Below are positions 54,034-63,369 of a stretch of DNA of 64,000 nt, in pieces. The position numbers and the translations under genes were made by a program. The notes beneath the pieces are model-generated. The model was not told the DNA's origin. It made no database searches and saw nothing but the letters and a program-made list of their open reading frames with translations. Position 1 is the first letter of the stretch. Each line of letters opens with the position of its first letter. This DNA comes from Rossellomorea sp. AcN35-11. GTDB lineage: Bacteria > Bacillota > Bacilli > Bacillales > Bacillaceae_B. The DNA is taken from NCBI GenBank assembly GCA_030388825.1, contig CP128835.1, forward strand, positions 434,001-498,000. The letters are read 5' to 3'.

Positions 54034-54061
54034 TTCCGTTCCCCCTTTAACGTACATAACA

Positions 54062-54332
54062 GATGTATGAAAATGATTACAGTACAAGTATATTTTGTCG
54101 TATTTTGTAATGTAATGGGGAAAAGGACACTAATTTTCTTAACATTTCGTAAATTGTGTATCCTCGATGTAAATATGTACATCTAATCACCTATTGTTTT
54201 CACTTTATTTCCCACCTAATCCAGAGAAATCCTTCACCAACCCTTGAAAAATAAGTATAAACAGAAATAAGAAAATAGACCTACACTGATAAAATAGTGG
54301 AACTGTGTGTCTATCAATCCATGACAATACCC
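54062..54332. other. Non-coding stretch upstream of the phospholipase gene
   Basis: Nothing beyond A+T-rich sequence with repeated TTTTGT words; it should hold the phospholipase promoter. No gene is seen. Confidence 0.35.
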
Positions 54333-54366
54333 CACAAAAAAAACAAAGTCTTGGTCAGACTTTGCT
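54333..54366 (-). terminator. Terminator of the RDD gene
   Basis: CAAAGTC and GACTTTG arms around TGACCAA, followed by eight T on the minus strand. Confidence 0.85.
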
Positions 54367-54371
54367 TCTTT

Positions 54372-55175
54372 CTACCATTCAAATTCCCATTCTTCCCTTA
54401 AAGCCAAATAGAGTAGGAGAAGGGTATTTTCAAGCTCTTCATACGTTTTATCTTCCATTTCCAGATGTAATTTCGGATAGACAATCAGGGCCAGTTTCTT
54501 TGTCAGTTGATCCCGTTGTGCACGGGGAAGCTGCAGGAATCGGTTGCTGTACGTTTTGACCAGATTCCATTCTTTTGCACCTAACTGCTTCAGTTCCCAT
54601 TCTTCCACCGAAAGATTGTCTGCCTTGAGTCCTCTGCGGTGGATCTCTTTCTCAATGGCACTTTCTTTTCGTTTTCTTTTTACCCGTTTTTCATGGACAA
54701 CGATGGTTCCTGCAACGAGATCCCCCACCCTTTTATGCTTGGAATGAAGGAAGATCATGATCATGCCAAGGAAATAAGAGACCGGCAGCATATCAATGAT
54801 TCTTACTAGATTGCGAATGAAGCAGGATAATAATGTGACACTGTGTCCGTTTTCCTGCATCACCCGGATTCCCAATAATCGTTTTCCTACCGTTTTCCCT
54901 CCCCAGAAATATTCCAATGCGAAGAAATATCCCCAGTTTAGGAGGAACACTGCCACGAGAGCAATTCCCCATAGGGTCGAGTCGATTTCCAGCATGCTGA
55001 ATATCCTATCATTTTCCACTGTTATGTAAAACATGAGGACAAAAATGAGAATGTTTAACACAGTAAGCAGCCCCTGATCAATTAAGAAGGCTGCAGCACG
55101 GCTGCCTAATCCCGCCGGTTGAAATTTCAGGGAAACGTATTCCGGGGTCCTGATGTCGACTTTTTCTTCATGCAC
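54372..55175 (-). CDS. RDD-family membrane protein
   Basis: A 267-residue protein with an RDD domain: GLGSRAAAFLIDQGLL at residues 23-38, then three helices and GGKTVGKRLLGIRVMQENG and KRVGDLVAGTIVVHEK. The C-terminal 100 residues are soluble and charged. GTG at 55175 follows AAAGGAGGGAGTAAT. It is divergent from the SpoIIM-like gene and belongs with the DUF58/MoxR cluster that follows. Function is unknown. Confidence 0.85.
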   Translation of the reverse strand: MHEEKVDIRTPEYVSLKFQPAGLGSRAAAFLIDQGLLTVLNILIFVLMFYITVENDRIFSMLEIDSTLWGIALVAVFLLNWGYFFALEYFWGGKTVGKRLLGIRVMQENGHSVTLLSCFIRNLVRIIDMLPVSYFLGMIMIFLHSKHKRVGDLVAGTIVVHEKRVKRKRKESAIEKEIHRRGLKADNLSVEEWELKQLGAKEWNLVKTYSNRFLQLPRAQRDQLTKKLALIVYPKLHLEMEDKTYEELENTLLLLYLALREEWEFEW

Positions 55176-55278
55176 TATTACTCCCTCCTTTGGGTGAAAT
55201 TACCTTTAATGGTTTCTATTTTTTTCTAAGCTTACTATAATAAGAGAGAAGAAATCAAAAGACCAAGTAGGTGTCAGA

Positions 55279-56241
55279 ATGAACGTAAAGCAATTTGTTA
55301 AAGAACACCGTAATGACTGGAAACAGCTGGAGGACCTCCTCGCCTCATTAAGGAAGAGGAACAACACAACGGGTCCTGCCATTGATCAATTCAATCGACT
55401 TTATCAAAAGGCTGCCCAGAATCTCTCTTACAGCCAAACCTATTTCCCAAACGAAGAAGTAACCGATTATTTAAACGGCCTTGTATCCAAGTCTCATAAC
55501 CTTCTTTATAAAGACCAAATGTCCAGCTGGAAACAAATGAGATACTTCTTCTCCACCACTTTTATCGGCTTACTGCTGGAACAGTGGAAATTCGTTGTAG
55601 CGGCGATGATGTTATTTACGATTGGTGCAATTGGAGCCTTCATTTCTGTCGTAAATGATCCTCTACATCTTTATTCCATCCTTCCTCCTGAGATGTCACA
55701 AGGCGTGGATCCCGCTAATCTGGGCAAAAGTGATGGACAAGTGGATTCTTCTTTTATGTCTGCAGCCATCATGACCAATAATATTAAAGTCTCTTTTCTC
55801 GCTTTTGCGGGAGGTGTGACATTCGGTCTTTTGACAGTCTATATTCTGGTGTACAACGGGATTATTATAGGCGCACTTGCCGCTGTCTTCTGGCATCAGG
55901 GTATGAGCTATGAATTCTGGGCATACATCGTCCCCCATGGAATGATCGAACTGACAGCCATCTTTATTGCCGGAGGTGCCGGGCTTTTGATGGGCTATAA
56001 ACTGTTCGTTCCAGGACGCTATACAAGAGGCTCTCAACTAAAGCAGCAGGCAAAACGGTCCGTACAGCTTCTCCTCGGAACCGTTCCCCTGTTTGTGATA
56101 GCAGGGATCATCGAAGGATTCATTACCCCTGCCGCCATACCCTTGCCGGCAAAATACGCCGTTGCCTTCTTGACTGTCATCGGTCTGATTCTATATATGT
56201 TGATTGGAAAACTTCGACTAAATAAAGAACGTTTACAGTAA
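55279..56241 (+). CDS. SpoIIM-like (DUF95) stage II sporulation family membrane protein
   Basis: A 320-residue protein with about seven membrane helices and the SpoIIM/DUF95 segments NNIKVSFLAFAGGVTFGLLT and IVPHGMIELTAIFIAGGAG. It has an extra N-terminal soluble part of about 90 residues. Unlike the true sporulation spoIIM it lies with RDD, DUF58 and MoxR genes, a grouping found in many bacteria. It ends 9 bases into the convergent DUF58 gene. TAGGTGTCAGA precedes the ATG. Confidence 0.85.
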   Translation: MNVKQFVKEHRNDWKQLEDLLASLRKRNNTTGPAIDQFNRLYQKAAQNLSYSQTYFPNEEVTDYLNGLVSKSHNLLYKDQMSSWKQMRYFFSTTFIGLLLEQWKFVVAAMMLFTIGAIGAFISVVNDPLHLYSILPPEMSQGVDPANLGKSDGQVDSSFMSAAIMTNNIKVSFLAFAGGVTFGLLTVYILVYNGIIIGALAAVFWHQGMSYEFWAYIVPHGMIELTAIFIAGGAGLLMGYKLFVPGRYTRGSQLKQQAKRSVQLLLGTVPLFVIAGIIEGFITPAAIPLPAKYAVAFLTVIGLILYMLIGKLRLNKERLQ

Positions 56242-57591
56242 TCCCCTGTTCATCAGATCAATATAATAGGAAACAGCCGTAGCGGCCAGTTTCTCTTCAC
56301 GGGCCTCCACCATAAGGAGGCCCTGCTTTTCCCACTTGGCTTTCTCCCTTTTCTTCACAAGCATCTGTTTCTGCGCCATGCTCTTCATCATGGCTTGTTG
56401 AACATCAACCGGCGGTGTCTTCATCCGAGTGACCAGGGTTTCGTCTTCTATCCCGATCGTTAAAAAGAGGTGCTGTTTCCTCAGGCGCTGCAGGTAAAAC
56501 AGGGCGCTGTCTTCGTGCAGGAAGGTGTGTACATCACTGAATAATAACAGCAAAGATCTCTTCTTCTGAATTGTCTGCACGTAGTGGAGAATGGCAGCAT
56601 AATTGGATTCGGCTGCATCCACTTCCAAATGATACATACGATGGAGGATCGTTTGCAGATGCGCCATTCCTTTAGCAGGAGGAATGTAGACCTTTACATC
56701 CTTACTGAAGGCAAGGACGGATACATAATCTCCGTTTTGGAGGGCAGCTGCCGTAACCGTTAAGGCTGCTTCCAGAGATCTCTCCAATCGGTTCCCATTC
56801 TTCAATTCCATTCCCATCATTCTCCCGCAATCAATGAGAATCGTAATGTACTTCCCATGTTCGGGTTCGTACTCATTGGTCATTACTTCACGGAGTTTAG
56901 CCGTTTGACGCCAATTGATCTTTCTAGGATCGTCTCCGAGTACATAATTCCTGATCTTAGAGAATTCACCGGCACCACTTTGCTGTCTCCGGATCTTCAC
57001 GCCTTCGTATAGTAAAAATTGTTGAGCATCTTCCATTACTTTCTTCGTTTCCGTTAGATCCGGTATGACCTTCACCTTATCATGAAGTTGCACTGTTTTT
57101 TGTTTCTCCCATAAACCGAGGGAGCTCCGGTAGCGAAGATACAGTTTAGTCAGTTCATAGTCGCCTCTCACGGGTGTCACAACATCATAGGACATGGTTA
57201 TGGCTGAATCAGGTGCAACTTTTCCTGTAAGGGGAAAGGATGTCTGGAAACTCTGCGGTATGCCGTCCATGATCCTGAACACCATCCCCCTTGAAGAGGT
57301 GTTCCTGATTTTCAATTCGACGACATAGTCAAGACCTCTTTCCATTTGATCGGGAATGCTGCGCTCGACGTCTACTTCCCTTTTGAAGGGAGATACCATT
57401 AAATCCAGGAGACTTAAAGCGATAAATAAGCCGTTCAGAATAAAAATCTGCGTCCATGACAATCCAAAAAACGTTCCTACCAGAAGCAAACCGGAAAGGA
57501 GAAGGCAGGTGATCAACAACTTTCCAGTTGGTAAAATCCCTTTATCTTGGAACAGAAATCGACCCAACAAGTTCTTGGATGACTTGGTCAA
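56233..57591 (-). CDS. DUF58 domain protein
   Basis: A 452-residue protein: two N-terminal helices (residues 15-55), then an Ig-like part and a DUF58 domain with the signature GAGEFSKIRNYVLGDDPRKINW near 205-225, then a von Willebrand A-like stretch starting YITILIDCGRMMG. TTG at 57591 overlaps the MoxR gene by 50 bases and follows GGAGGGAGTGACCA. With MoxR ATPase it forms the usual chaperone pair acting on a membrane or secreted target. Confidence 0.9.
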   Translation of the reverse strand: MTKSSKNLLGRFLFQDKGILPTGKLLITCLLLSGLLLVGTFFGLSWTQIFILNGLFIALSLLDLMVSPFKREVDVERSIPDQMERGLDYVVELKIRNTSSRGMVFRIMDGIPQSFQTSFPLTGKVAPDSAITMSYDVVTPVRGDYELTKLYLRYRSSLGLWEKQKTVQLHDKVKVIPDLTETKKVMEDAQQFLLYEGVKIRRQQSGAGEFSKIRNYVLGDDPRKINWRQTAKLREVMTNEYEPEHGKYITILIDCGRMMGMELKNGNRLERSLEAALTVTAAALQNGDYVSVLAFSKDVKVYIPPAKGMAHLQTILHRMYHLEVDAAESNYAAILHYVQTIQKKRSLLLLFSDVHTFLHEDSALFYLQRLRKQHLFLTIGIEDETLVTRMKTPPVDVQQAMMKSMAQKQMLVKKREKAKWEKQGLLMVEAREEKLAATAVSYYIDLMNRGLL

Positions 57592-58471
57592 TGGTCACTC
57601 CCTCCAATTCTACGTGTGGAGATAGTTGGATGCGATGTCTAAGGGCCGGTCTTGCCACCATCTTAATATCATCCGGGGTAACATAGTCACGTCCTGACAA
57701 ATAGGCCCATGCCCGTCCTGCCTTTCCAATCGAAATCGCAGCCCTTGTACTTGCGCCGAAGCGGATTGACTCGGTTTCACGGGTTTTCCTTACGATTTGC
57801 ATGATGTAATCTAGCACCGCATCACTCAGTGTGACTTGTTCAATTTCCCTTCTTATAGATAAGAAGGTTTCAATATCAAGTTCTGCGCTTACTTCATTTG
57901 CAGGAAAATGGTTCTCAATCACTTGTTTCAGTACATATTTTTCTTCTTCAAAGGAGGGGAAGTCCATGTCCAGCTTAAACAGGAAACGGTCCTGCTGTGC
58001 TTCAGGCAGAGGATAGGTTCCTTCGAATTCAATCGGATTCTGGGTCGCCACTACAAAAAATACTTCTTCAAGGGGATAGGTCGCCCCTTGGATCGTCACC
58101 TGCTTTTCTTCCATCGCTTCAAGTAAGGCCGCCTGGGTTTTCGCAGGTGTCCGGTTAATTTCATCAGCCAATAGCACGTTTGTGAAGATCGGTCCTTTAA
58201 TCGTCTGGAAGCTGCTGTCCTTCATATTGTAAATCGTACTTCCTGTAATATCACTAGGTAACAGATCCGGTGTGAATTGAATCCGGTTAAACGTACCCCC
58301 AAGTAACCGGGAAAGGGTCTTGACCATCTGTGTTTTCCCTGTACCCGGCACTCCCTCAATCAATACATGTCCGCCAGCCAGAATAGAAGACAATAAGAGT
58401 TTAAGATTCGTACTCTGTCCAACAATGCGCTCTTCATACCTCTCCATCAAGGATGTGATTTCTGGTTTCAA
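57542..58471 (-). CDS. MoxR-family AAA+ ATPase
   Basis: A 309-residue ATPase with Walker A GVPGTGKTQMV, Walker B NVLLADEINRTPAKTQAALL, sensor 1 VVATQNPIEFEGTYPLPEAQ (with the MoxR hallmark PLPEAQQDRF) and sensor 2 region GASTRAAISIG. TTG at 58471 follows GTGGAGGATCG and overlaps the DUF4350 stop by four bases (TTGA), so the genes are coupled. It remodels partner proteins, here probably DUF58. Confidence 0.93.
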   Translation of the reverse strand: MKPEITSLMERYEERIVGQSTNLKLLLSSILAGGHVLIEGVPGTGKTQMVKTLSRLLGGTFNRIQFTPDLLPSDITGSTIYNMKDSSFQTIKGPIFTNVLLADEINRTPAKTQAALLEAMEEKQVTIQGATYPLEEVFFVVATQNPIEFEGTYPLPEAQQDRFLFKLDMDFPSFEEEKYVLKQVIENHFPANEVSAELDIETFLSIRREIEQVTLSDAVLDYIMQIVRKTRETESIRFGASTRAAISIGKAGRAWAYLSGRDYVTPDDIKMVARPALRHRIQLSPHVELEGVTIDQVIQELVGSISVPR

Positions 58472-59598
58472 CGATCCTCCACCTCTTTCCTGAATAGTTC
58501 GATCTTTTTCGACCATAGTACATATTCCTGTTTACTGATGTGTTCCTTCTCCAATACAGCTTTTATCCCAGATATAAACGCGTCGATTTCTCTTTTTGAG
58601 ACTGTGGACAATCGGCGTTCCAACGGTTGGCTTAATTCCTGCCATTCCCTGTTCACCGGGATCCCCCAGCGCTCCTGGAACAGAACTCTTAGGTAATCTG
58701 CTTGAATAACCACAGATTCTTTATATTGGCGACCTTTTAAGTACCATGCTGAAAGAGCCTTTATTCGTTCATCACTGAATCGGACCATCTCTTCCCTTGG
58801 CACGAGAATACTCCCGAAGCGTTTCCCGCGCATCCAAAGCCATAGAACCGTAAGGATCAGCAACTGTAAAATTATGAGGAGAAGCCACTGGGGATAGAGT
58901 GTAGTCAGACTTGCCTCACTCTCTCCTCCGTGAAGGTATTCATCGATCAGGATTGTTCTCTGATCCACTTCCCCCCTTTCTAATAGAGTTAGAACGAGTG
59001 ACAGGTGATCATTCGTAAGAATATTCCCGTTCGTCACCCACCCCGGTGTAGTAGACACAATCAATTGACCCTTCCCAATGGGAGAGCTGTAGGCGATCGT
59101 TCCGGCCTTGTCCTCTAATAGAATGTCATCACGATCCGATGTTTCTAATCTTACACCCGATAGCAGATCCGTTTGATATGTATTTCCTTTTTGATCATGT
59201 ATGAAGGTGCCGTCCACCTCTTCCTCTGACAGGATCGTCTTCAAATGGAACATTCCTTTTGGATTATCCATTAAAAGAAGAATCGTATTCCCTGCTTTCA
59301 TAAAATTCTCGTAAGCTTCCATATCCTCTTTTTCAGGGATTGAAAAGGGTTCAATCATAATCAGCAGCTGATTGGACTCTGTTGTCGACAGCCTGTCCGG
59401 CGATAACGTCCATCGTTTAATAGACCCACTTTCGTTCTCCAAATACGAATATAAGGCTTTCACTCCTGATGGAGAGGGGGACTCCGATACATAAGCTGGA
59501 TACTCCTTCGGCTTCTCAGGTGTAAGGAATACACCGATGATGATAAATCCGCTTAGAAAGACAGTGAGACCTACCCACGACTTGATTTTTGTTTTCAC
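58468..59598 (-). CDS. DUF4350 domain membrane protein
   Basis: A 376-residue protein: N-terminal helix (TVFLSGFIIIGVFL), an outside GATase-like DUF4350 domain (SPSPSGVKALYSYLENESGS near 40; TILIDEYLHGGESEASLT near 215), a second helix (LIILQLLILTVLWLW) and a cytosolic tail. This is a usual neighbour of MoxR and DUF58. GTG at 59598 follows AAAGGAGGCAGG. Confidence 0.8.
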   Translation of the reverse strand: MKTKIKSWVGLTVFLSGFIIIGVFLTPEKPKEYPAYVSESPSPSGVKALYSYLENESGSIKRWTLSPDRLSTTESNQLLIMIEPFSIPEKEDMEAYENFMKAGNTILLLMDNPKGMFHLKTILSEEEVDGTFIHDQKGNTYQTDLLSGVRLETSDRDDILLEDKAGTIAYSSPIGKGQLIVSTTPGWVTNGNILTNDHLSLVLTLLERGEVDQRTILIDEYLHGGESEASLTTLYPQWLLLIILQLLILTVLWLWMRGKRFGSILVPREEMVRFSDERIKALSAWYLKGRQYKESVVIQADYLRVLFQERWGIPVNREWQELSQPLERRLSTVSKREIDAFISGIKAVLEKEHISKQEYVLWSKKIELFRKEVEDR

Positions 59599-59621
59599 TA
59601 CTCATTCCTGCCTCCTTTCCA

Positions 59622-60254
59622 TCATGAACCTGTCCTATCGTCCAACCACCCCAGAGCTTCCTGTTTGTACGGCAGATACTCTTCCTCATCCACTGTACGC
59701 TCGCCGTACGCCACTTCATCAAACAGAAGAGCAAGCTTATAAAACCTGTCTGCCCACTCTTGATTTACTTTTCGGAGTTCATCATAATACTCCCAGTTTG
59801 TTTTCCAGACCCTTGCTTCCAGATACTCTTTTTCATGAAAGTATAGAAGGAGGGCCAAAAAAATATGGCGAGTTGCTTTCGAATAATCGTCAAGTTCCTC
59901 TTGATTTTGAGCTTCTTCAAAATGTCTATCGTAGGACCACTCCAGTTCATTCATGGATTGAAGGGGCTTATTCATACGGAATCTTCGTTTTCTTACACTG
60001 CCCCGTATGGAAAAGAAAGCAACGATGAGAAGAATGGCTACTGCGATCACCACCAAGGTGATCAAAATGCCCGAAGCAGCCCCTCCAGTCGGTTCAAAGG
60101 AAGGAAATAATGCTTCCAACTGTTTAGACAGCCACTCTTTTGCCTTTTCCCACCAGCTGGCCAGCGGTCCCTGAGATTCACGGTCATACTCTTGATATTC
60201 TTTGCTATCCATTATTTCTTTTATCTGATCTCTTGCTTTGTTCTCATTCAGCAC
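59622..60254 (-). CDS. DUF4129 domain protein
   Basis: A 210-residue protein with an amphipathic N-terminus, one membrane helix (SGILITLVVIAVAILLIVAFF) and a C-terminal DUF4129 segment (YSKATRHIFLALLLYFHEKEY, then NWEYYDELR). GTG at 60254 is favoured because AGGTGAGAA precedes it; an in-frame GTG at 60263 is possible. In relatives this domain is fused to a transglutaminase; here it is free. Confidence 0.8.
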   Translation of the reverse strand: MLNENKARDQIKEIMDSKEYQEYDRESQGPLASWWEKAKEWLSKQLEALFPSFEPTGGAASGILITLVVIAVAILLIVAFFSIRGSVRKRRFRMNKPLQSMNELEWSYDRHFEEAQNQEELDDYSKATRHIFLALLLYFHEKEYLEARVWKTNWEYYDELRKVNQEWADRFYKLALLFDEVAYGERTVDEEEYLPYKQEALGWLDDRTGS

Positions 60255-60271
60255 TTTTCTCACCTGGCTTT

Positions 60272-60316
60272 CAAATCAAAAGCCCCGAAGTACTGGAACT
60301 CCGGAGCCGGACTGGA
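60272..60316 (-). terminator. Weak terminator before the DUF4129 gene
   Basis: GCTCCGGAG and CTTCGGGGC pair with wobbles on the minus strand, then TTTTG. It lies between the polytopic membrane gene and the DUF4129 gene and may only partly end transcription. Confidence 0.5.
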
Positions 60317-60337
60317 TCCTTCTATTGTTCAAGAGAG

Positions 60338-61274
60338 CTATTGGATTGTGTTATAATCATCAATCATTTCATTTAAATCTTCCGCGTCATGTCTCGTCTT
60401 CAGGTCAAAGAATATGACCCCGAACGCAACAGCAAACAACATGGATGTAAATAACGTCACAACATTGACTATCATCCCGTACAGGACACTATTCCCGAGC
60501 ATCAATCCGAATGTAAATTCGAATGCTGCACTGATGATACCAATGATCAATCCGAGTACAATAAATAATCCGAGAATAATCCACCCGCGTTTTTTCGTCA
60601 GCCTCCAGCTTCTGCCGAGACCTGGTGCGTTATTTTCTACAGCTGCCGCTCCAAAGTAGAAGCTCCAGCGGATCAATAAGTAAGCTACTGCAACGGCGAA
60701 AGCAAGTATCAGGACAATTCCTGCAACGATCACCCCGATACCCGGTTCAAGAAATGCGGCTCCGAAAATTCCGAGCATACCAAATATGAAAATCGGGACG
60801 AAGACGATACCGAATACAATCAATCCAAATAGGAGACTGCTTCCGATAATCGGCCAAAAGCGCGAAAAGGCCTCCTTGATCACAAGCTTTACCGTAAATT
60901 CTTCATTCTTCCTCATGTGAAGAAGGGCAAACAGAATCGCCGCCTGGGCGATAGGTGCGAGAATCATACTGATAAGTCCCACAAGACCTGTACCAAGCTC
61001 TGCTGCGATGTTCATTTCCGAACCATCCTCAACTGAAAACTCTCCGGAAAAGCTGCTTATCACTCCTTCTAACCAGGTCTCCCCTGTACCGAACGTTCTA
61101 AAGAAACTGACTCCCGCTGCCAGTTCGATGAGTGCCTGGAGCACATAAACAGGACCTAAAAGGATTAGGAAAATTAGAAAAAAAGTCTTTAAATCGATTC
61201 TTGCTTAACCGGAATGTATGGTCCAGGATTTCACCGAACCCCTTCGGTTTACTAAATTGTACGTTCACATTCAT
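60338..61274 (-). pseudogene. Polytopic membrane protein of the DUF58/MoxR cluster, frameshifted near its start
   Basis: About 311 residues if repaired. The first part (from ATG 61274, MNVNVQFSKPKGFGEILDHT) breaks in the seven-T run (61178-61184, A on the plus strand); six T would continue as KDFFLIFLILLGPVYVLQAL into the long frame. Six to seven membrane helices follow, with FGAAAVENNAPGLGRSWRLTK, typical of glycerophosphodiesterase-type membrane domains found beside MoxR clusters. It is the promoter-proximal gene of the cluster. Function is unknown. Confidence 0.7.
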
Positions 61275-61694
61275 TTCCCCCTATGTGTTATATTCATTTT
61301 CTGACAATATATCGCTTATTTTACCATTGTTCTTCCCTCAGTTGATGAAATATTTGTCATTTTTCATCACTAAGCTTACTCGCATCAGCTCTTATAAGAT
61401 GTCATTTTTATGCTCAGATGCTGATCTTTCAGGAGGAAGCCCTTCTCCTTTCTATACGAAAAAGTGACCCGAAAAGTTTCTTATCGGGTCACTTTCTTTT
61501 TTATGGCTCTTTTTGTAGACATTGTTGTTATTCTGAGGAAGAAAGTAGAAGTTGAATTCCGGTGCAGGATACTCCGATCAACTTTCTGAACATGTCCTGT
61601 GAATAAAAACCAGGTGATGAGAGATTGCTTTTCTATTAAGGAAGAAGAAAATTACTTTTAAAAGCATCAATCTTTACGAAAAAATAGCATTTTT
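61275..61694 (-). terminator. Gap with a strong hairpin at 61459-61502
   Basis: AAAGTGACCCGA and TCGGGTCACTTT arms form a terminator at 61459-61502, which can serve the liaFSR operon (minus strand). The remaining sequence of this 420-base gap shows no gene; it should hold the promoter of the cluster gene at 61274. Confidence 0.75.
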
Positions 61695-62327
61695 TTATTT
61701 AGCCAAGTCATGCTTAAAGGCATAAATCACAGCCTGGGTTCTGTCTTGAACACCCAGTTTAGAGAGGATATTGCTAACGTGGGTTTTCACTGTCTTCAAA
61801 GCGATGAACAATTCGTCGGCAATTTCCTGGTTCGTTTTTCCCTGTGTCATCAGGAGAAGGATCTCCAGTTCTCGGTTGGTGAGTTCTTCGTGGGGGTGAG
61901 TTACGGTCTTCTGCCTCATGCGGGTCATCATTTTACCCGTGACTTCCGGCTCAAGGATCGACTGACCATTATACGTTTTCCGGACAGCTTCGGCAATTTC
62001 ACTCGCTTTCGACGTTTTCAGCATATAACTGACTGCTCCCGCTTCCAGGGCAGGATACACCTTGTCATCATCCAGGAAGCTCGTGACGATGATGATCTTC
62101 GCCTCAGGCCACGTTTGGATGATTTCCTTCGTAGCCTGAATTCCATCCATTTCTTTCATGACAAGATCCATAAGAATGATATCCGGCCGCATTTCGAGGG
62201 CAAGCTCGACCCCTTCTTTTCCATCCGACGCTTCCCCTACAACATCAATATCCGCTTGAGCAGACAAGTAAGAAGAAACCCCGATCCTCACCATTTCATG
62301 ATCATCGACAAATACCACTTTAATCAT
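61695..62327 (-). CDS. liaR: Response regulator LiaR (NarL/LuxR type)
   Basis: A 210-residue regulator: receiver domain with D8-D9, phospho-acceptor D54 (ILMDLVM), and K-type switch [15 protein letters not shown], then a LuxR helix-turn-helix ([25 protein letters not shown]). The ending and the FDDDKVYP-like stretch ([14 protein letters not shown]) match LiaR/VraR. ATG at 62327 overlaps liaS by eight bases. It controls the cell-wall stress response with LiaS and LiaF. Confidence 0.93.
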   Translation of the reverse strand: MIKVVFVDDHEMVRIGVSSYLSAQADIDVVGEASDGKEGVELALEMRPDIILMDLVMKEMDGIQATKEIIQTWPEAKIIIVTSFLDDDKVYPALEAGAVSYMLKTSKASEIAEAVRKTYNGQSILEPEVTGKMMTRMRQKTVTHPHEELTNRELEILLLMTQGKTNQEIADELFIALKTVKTHVSNILSKLGVQDRTQAVIYAFKHDLAK

Positions 62328-63369
62328 TTTTTTCACCCTCATTCTCCACAACGGGAACCTTCACCTCTAAGCGGGTTCCTTTATTCGGTACGCTGATGAT
62401 TTTGAACGTGCCGCCGATTTCAATGGCACGCTCCCTCATATTCTGAAGCCCGTAAGAGCTCGTGACCTTTGATTCATTCACATCAAATCCCCGGCCATCG
62501 TCGACTACCCTCAAGATGATAATGGATTCCCTCTTGATCAGCCTGATGTCCAGAGAAGTCGCCTTCGCATGCCGGAGTGTATTCGAAACCGATTCCTGCA
62601 AGATCCGGAAAAGATGATCTTCAATCCCTTTATCAAGTTTCATGTCTTCTATCTTCCACTCGATATCCAGAGGAACCTTCTGAGCTAATTCGACCAGGAG
62701 CTCCCTCATTCCTTCTTGCAGGTTCTTATCTTTTAACGCAACCGGTCGAAGATGCAGAAGAAGCGCCCTCATTTCCAGCTGTGACTGATGGATCATCTGT
62801 TCCACCATCGATAGCTGTTTCTCTTCTTGAAGGGTACGCCCGGCTGTCGGTGTTTCCGTAATAGCTGACATCATCATGGATGCAGCGAATAATTGCTGAC
62901 TGACAGAGTCATGCAATTCCCTCGCCAGCCGGTTTCTTTCCTGTGAAACAATTTCCTGGATTCTCTTTTCCTGTTCTTCCGCCTTTTCATTGGCAAGCTT
63001 TTGGGAGTGCCGGGCTTGATCTGTGAGGTGCTTCCCTAAAGCATCAACCTTCTTCAACACTTGCCCGACTTCTACCGTCGCGGTTTCAGGAAGGGTGAAA
63101 CTCCTTCCCTGCTCAACATCCAGTAAGGCGTCTTCAATTTCTCTCAACTGCCGTTTATCCTTCAAACCTGTCCAAATGCCAAACACAATCCCGAAAAGGA
63201 TGCTCACGACAAGAATGAACCCTGCTCCGGGGATATCCATCATTTCTTTTTCCCATAATAACGACCAATCCTCTAATGGATACAAATAAAAGAATGACAG
63301 GGACAAGAAAACCACCATTAAAAGAGAGAAAAGCGAACCTGCAACGACCTGCTTACTTACAGTACTCAT
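62320..63369 (-). CDS. liaS: Sensor histidine kinase LiaS
   Basis: The 349-residue kinase has two N-terminal helices with almost no outside loop (intramembrane-sensing type), a coiled region, the HisKA_3 motif [17 protein letters not shown] with His153, and a HATPase domain ([19 protein letters not shown]). It overlaps liaR by eight bases and liaF by four (ATGA). This gene order liaF-liaS-liaR is fixed in Firmicutes; LiaF holds LiaS off until the wall is damaged. Confidence 0.93.
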   Translation of the reverse strand: MSTVSKQVVAGSLFSLLMVVFLSLSFFYLYPLEDWSLLWEKEMMDIPGAGFILVVSILFGIVFGIWTGLKDKRQLREIEDALLDVEQGRSFTLPETATVEVGQVLKKVDALGKHLTDQARHSQKLANEKAEEQEKRIQEIVSQERNRLARELHDSVSQQLFAASMMMSAITETPTAGRTLQEEKQLSMVEQMIHQSQLEMRALLLHLRPVALKDKNLQEGMRELLVELAQKVPLDIEWKIEDMKLDKGIEDHLFRILQESVSNTLRHAKATSLDIRLIKRESIIILRVVDDGRGFDVNESKVTSSYGLQNMRERAIEIGGTFKIISVPNKGTRLEVKVPVVENEGEKND

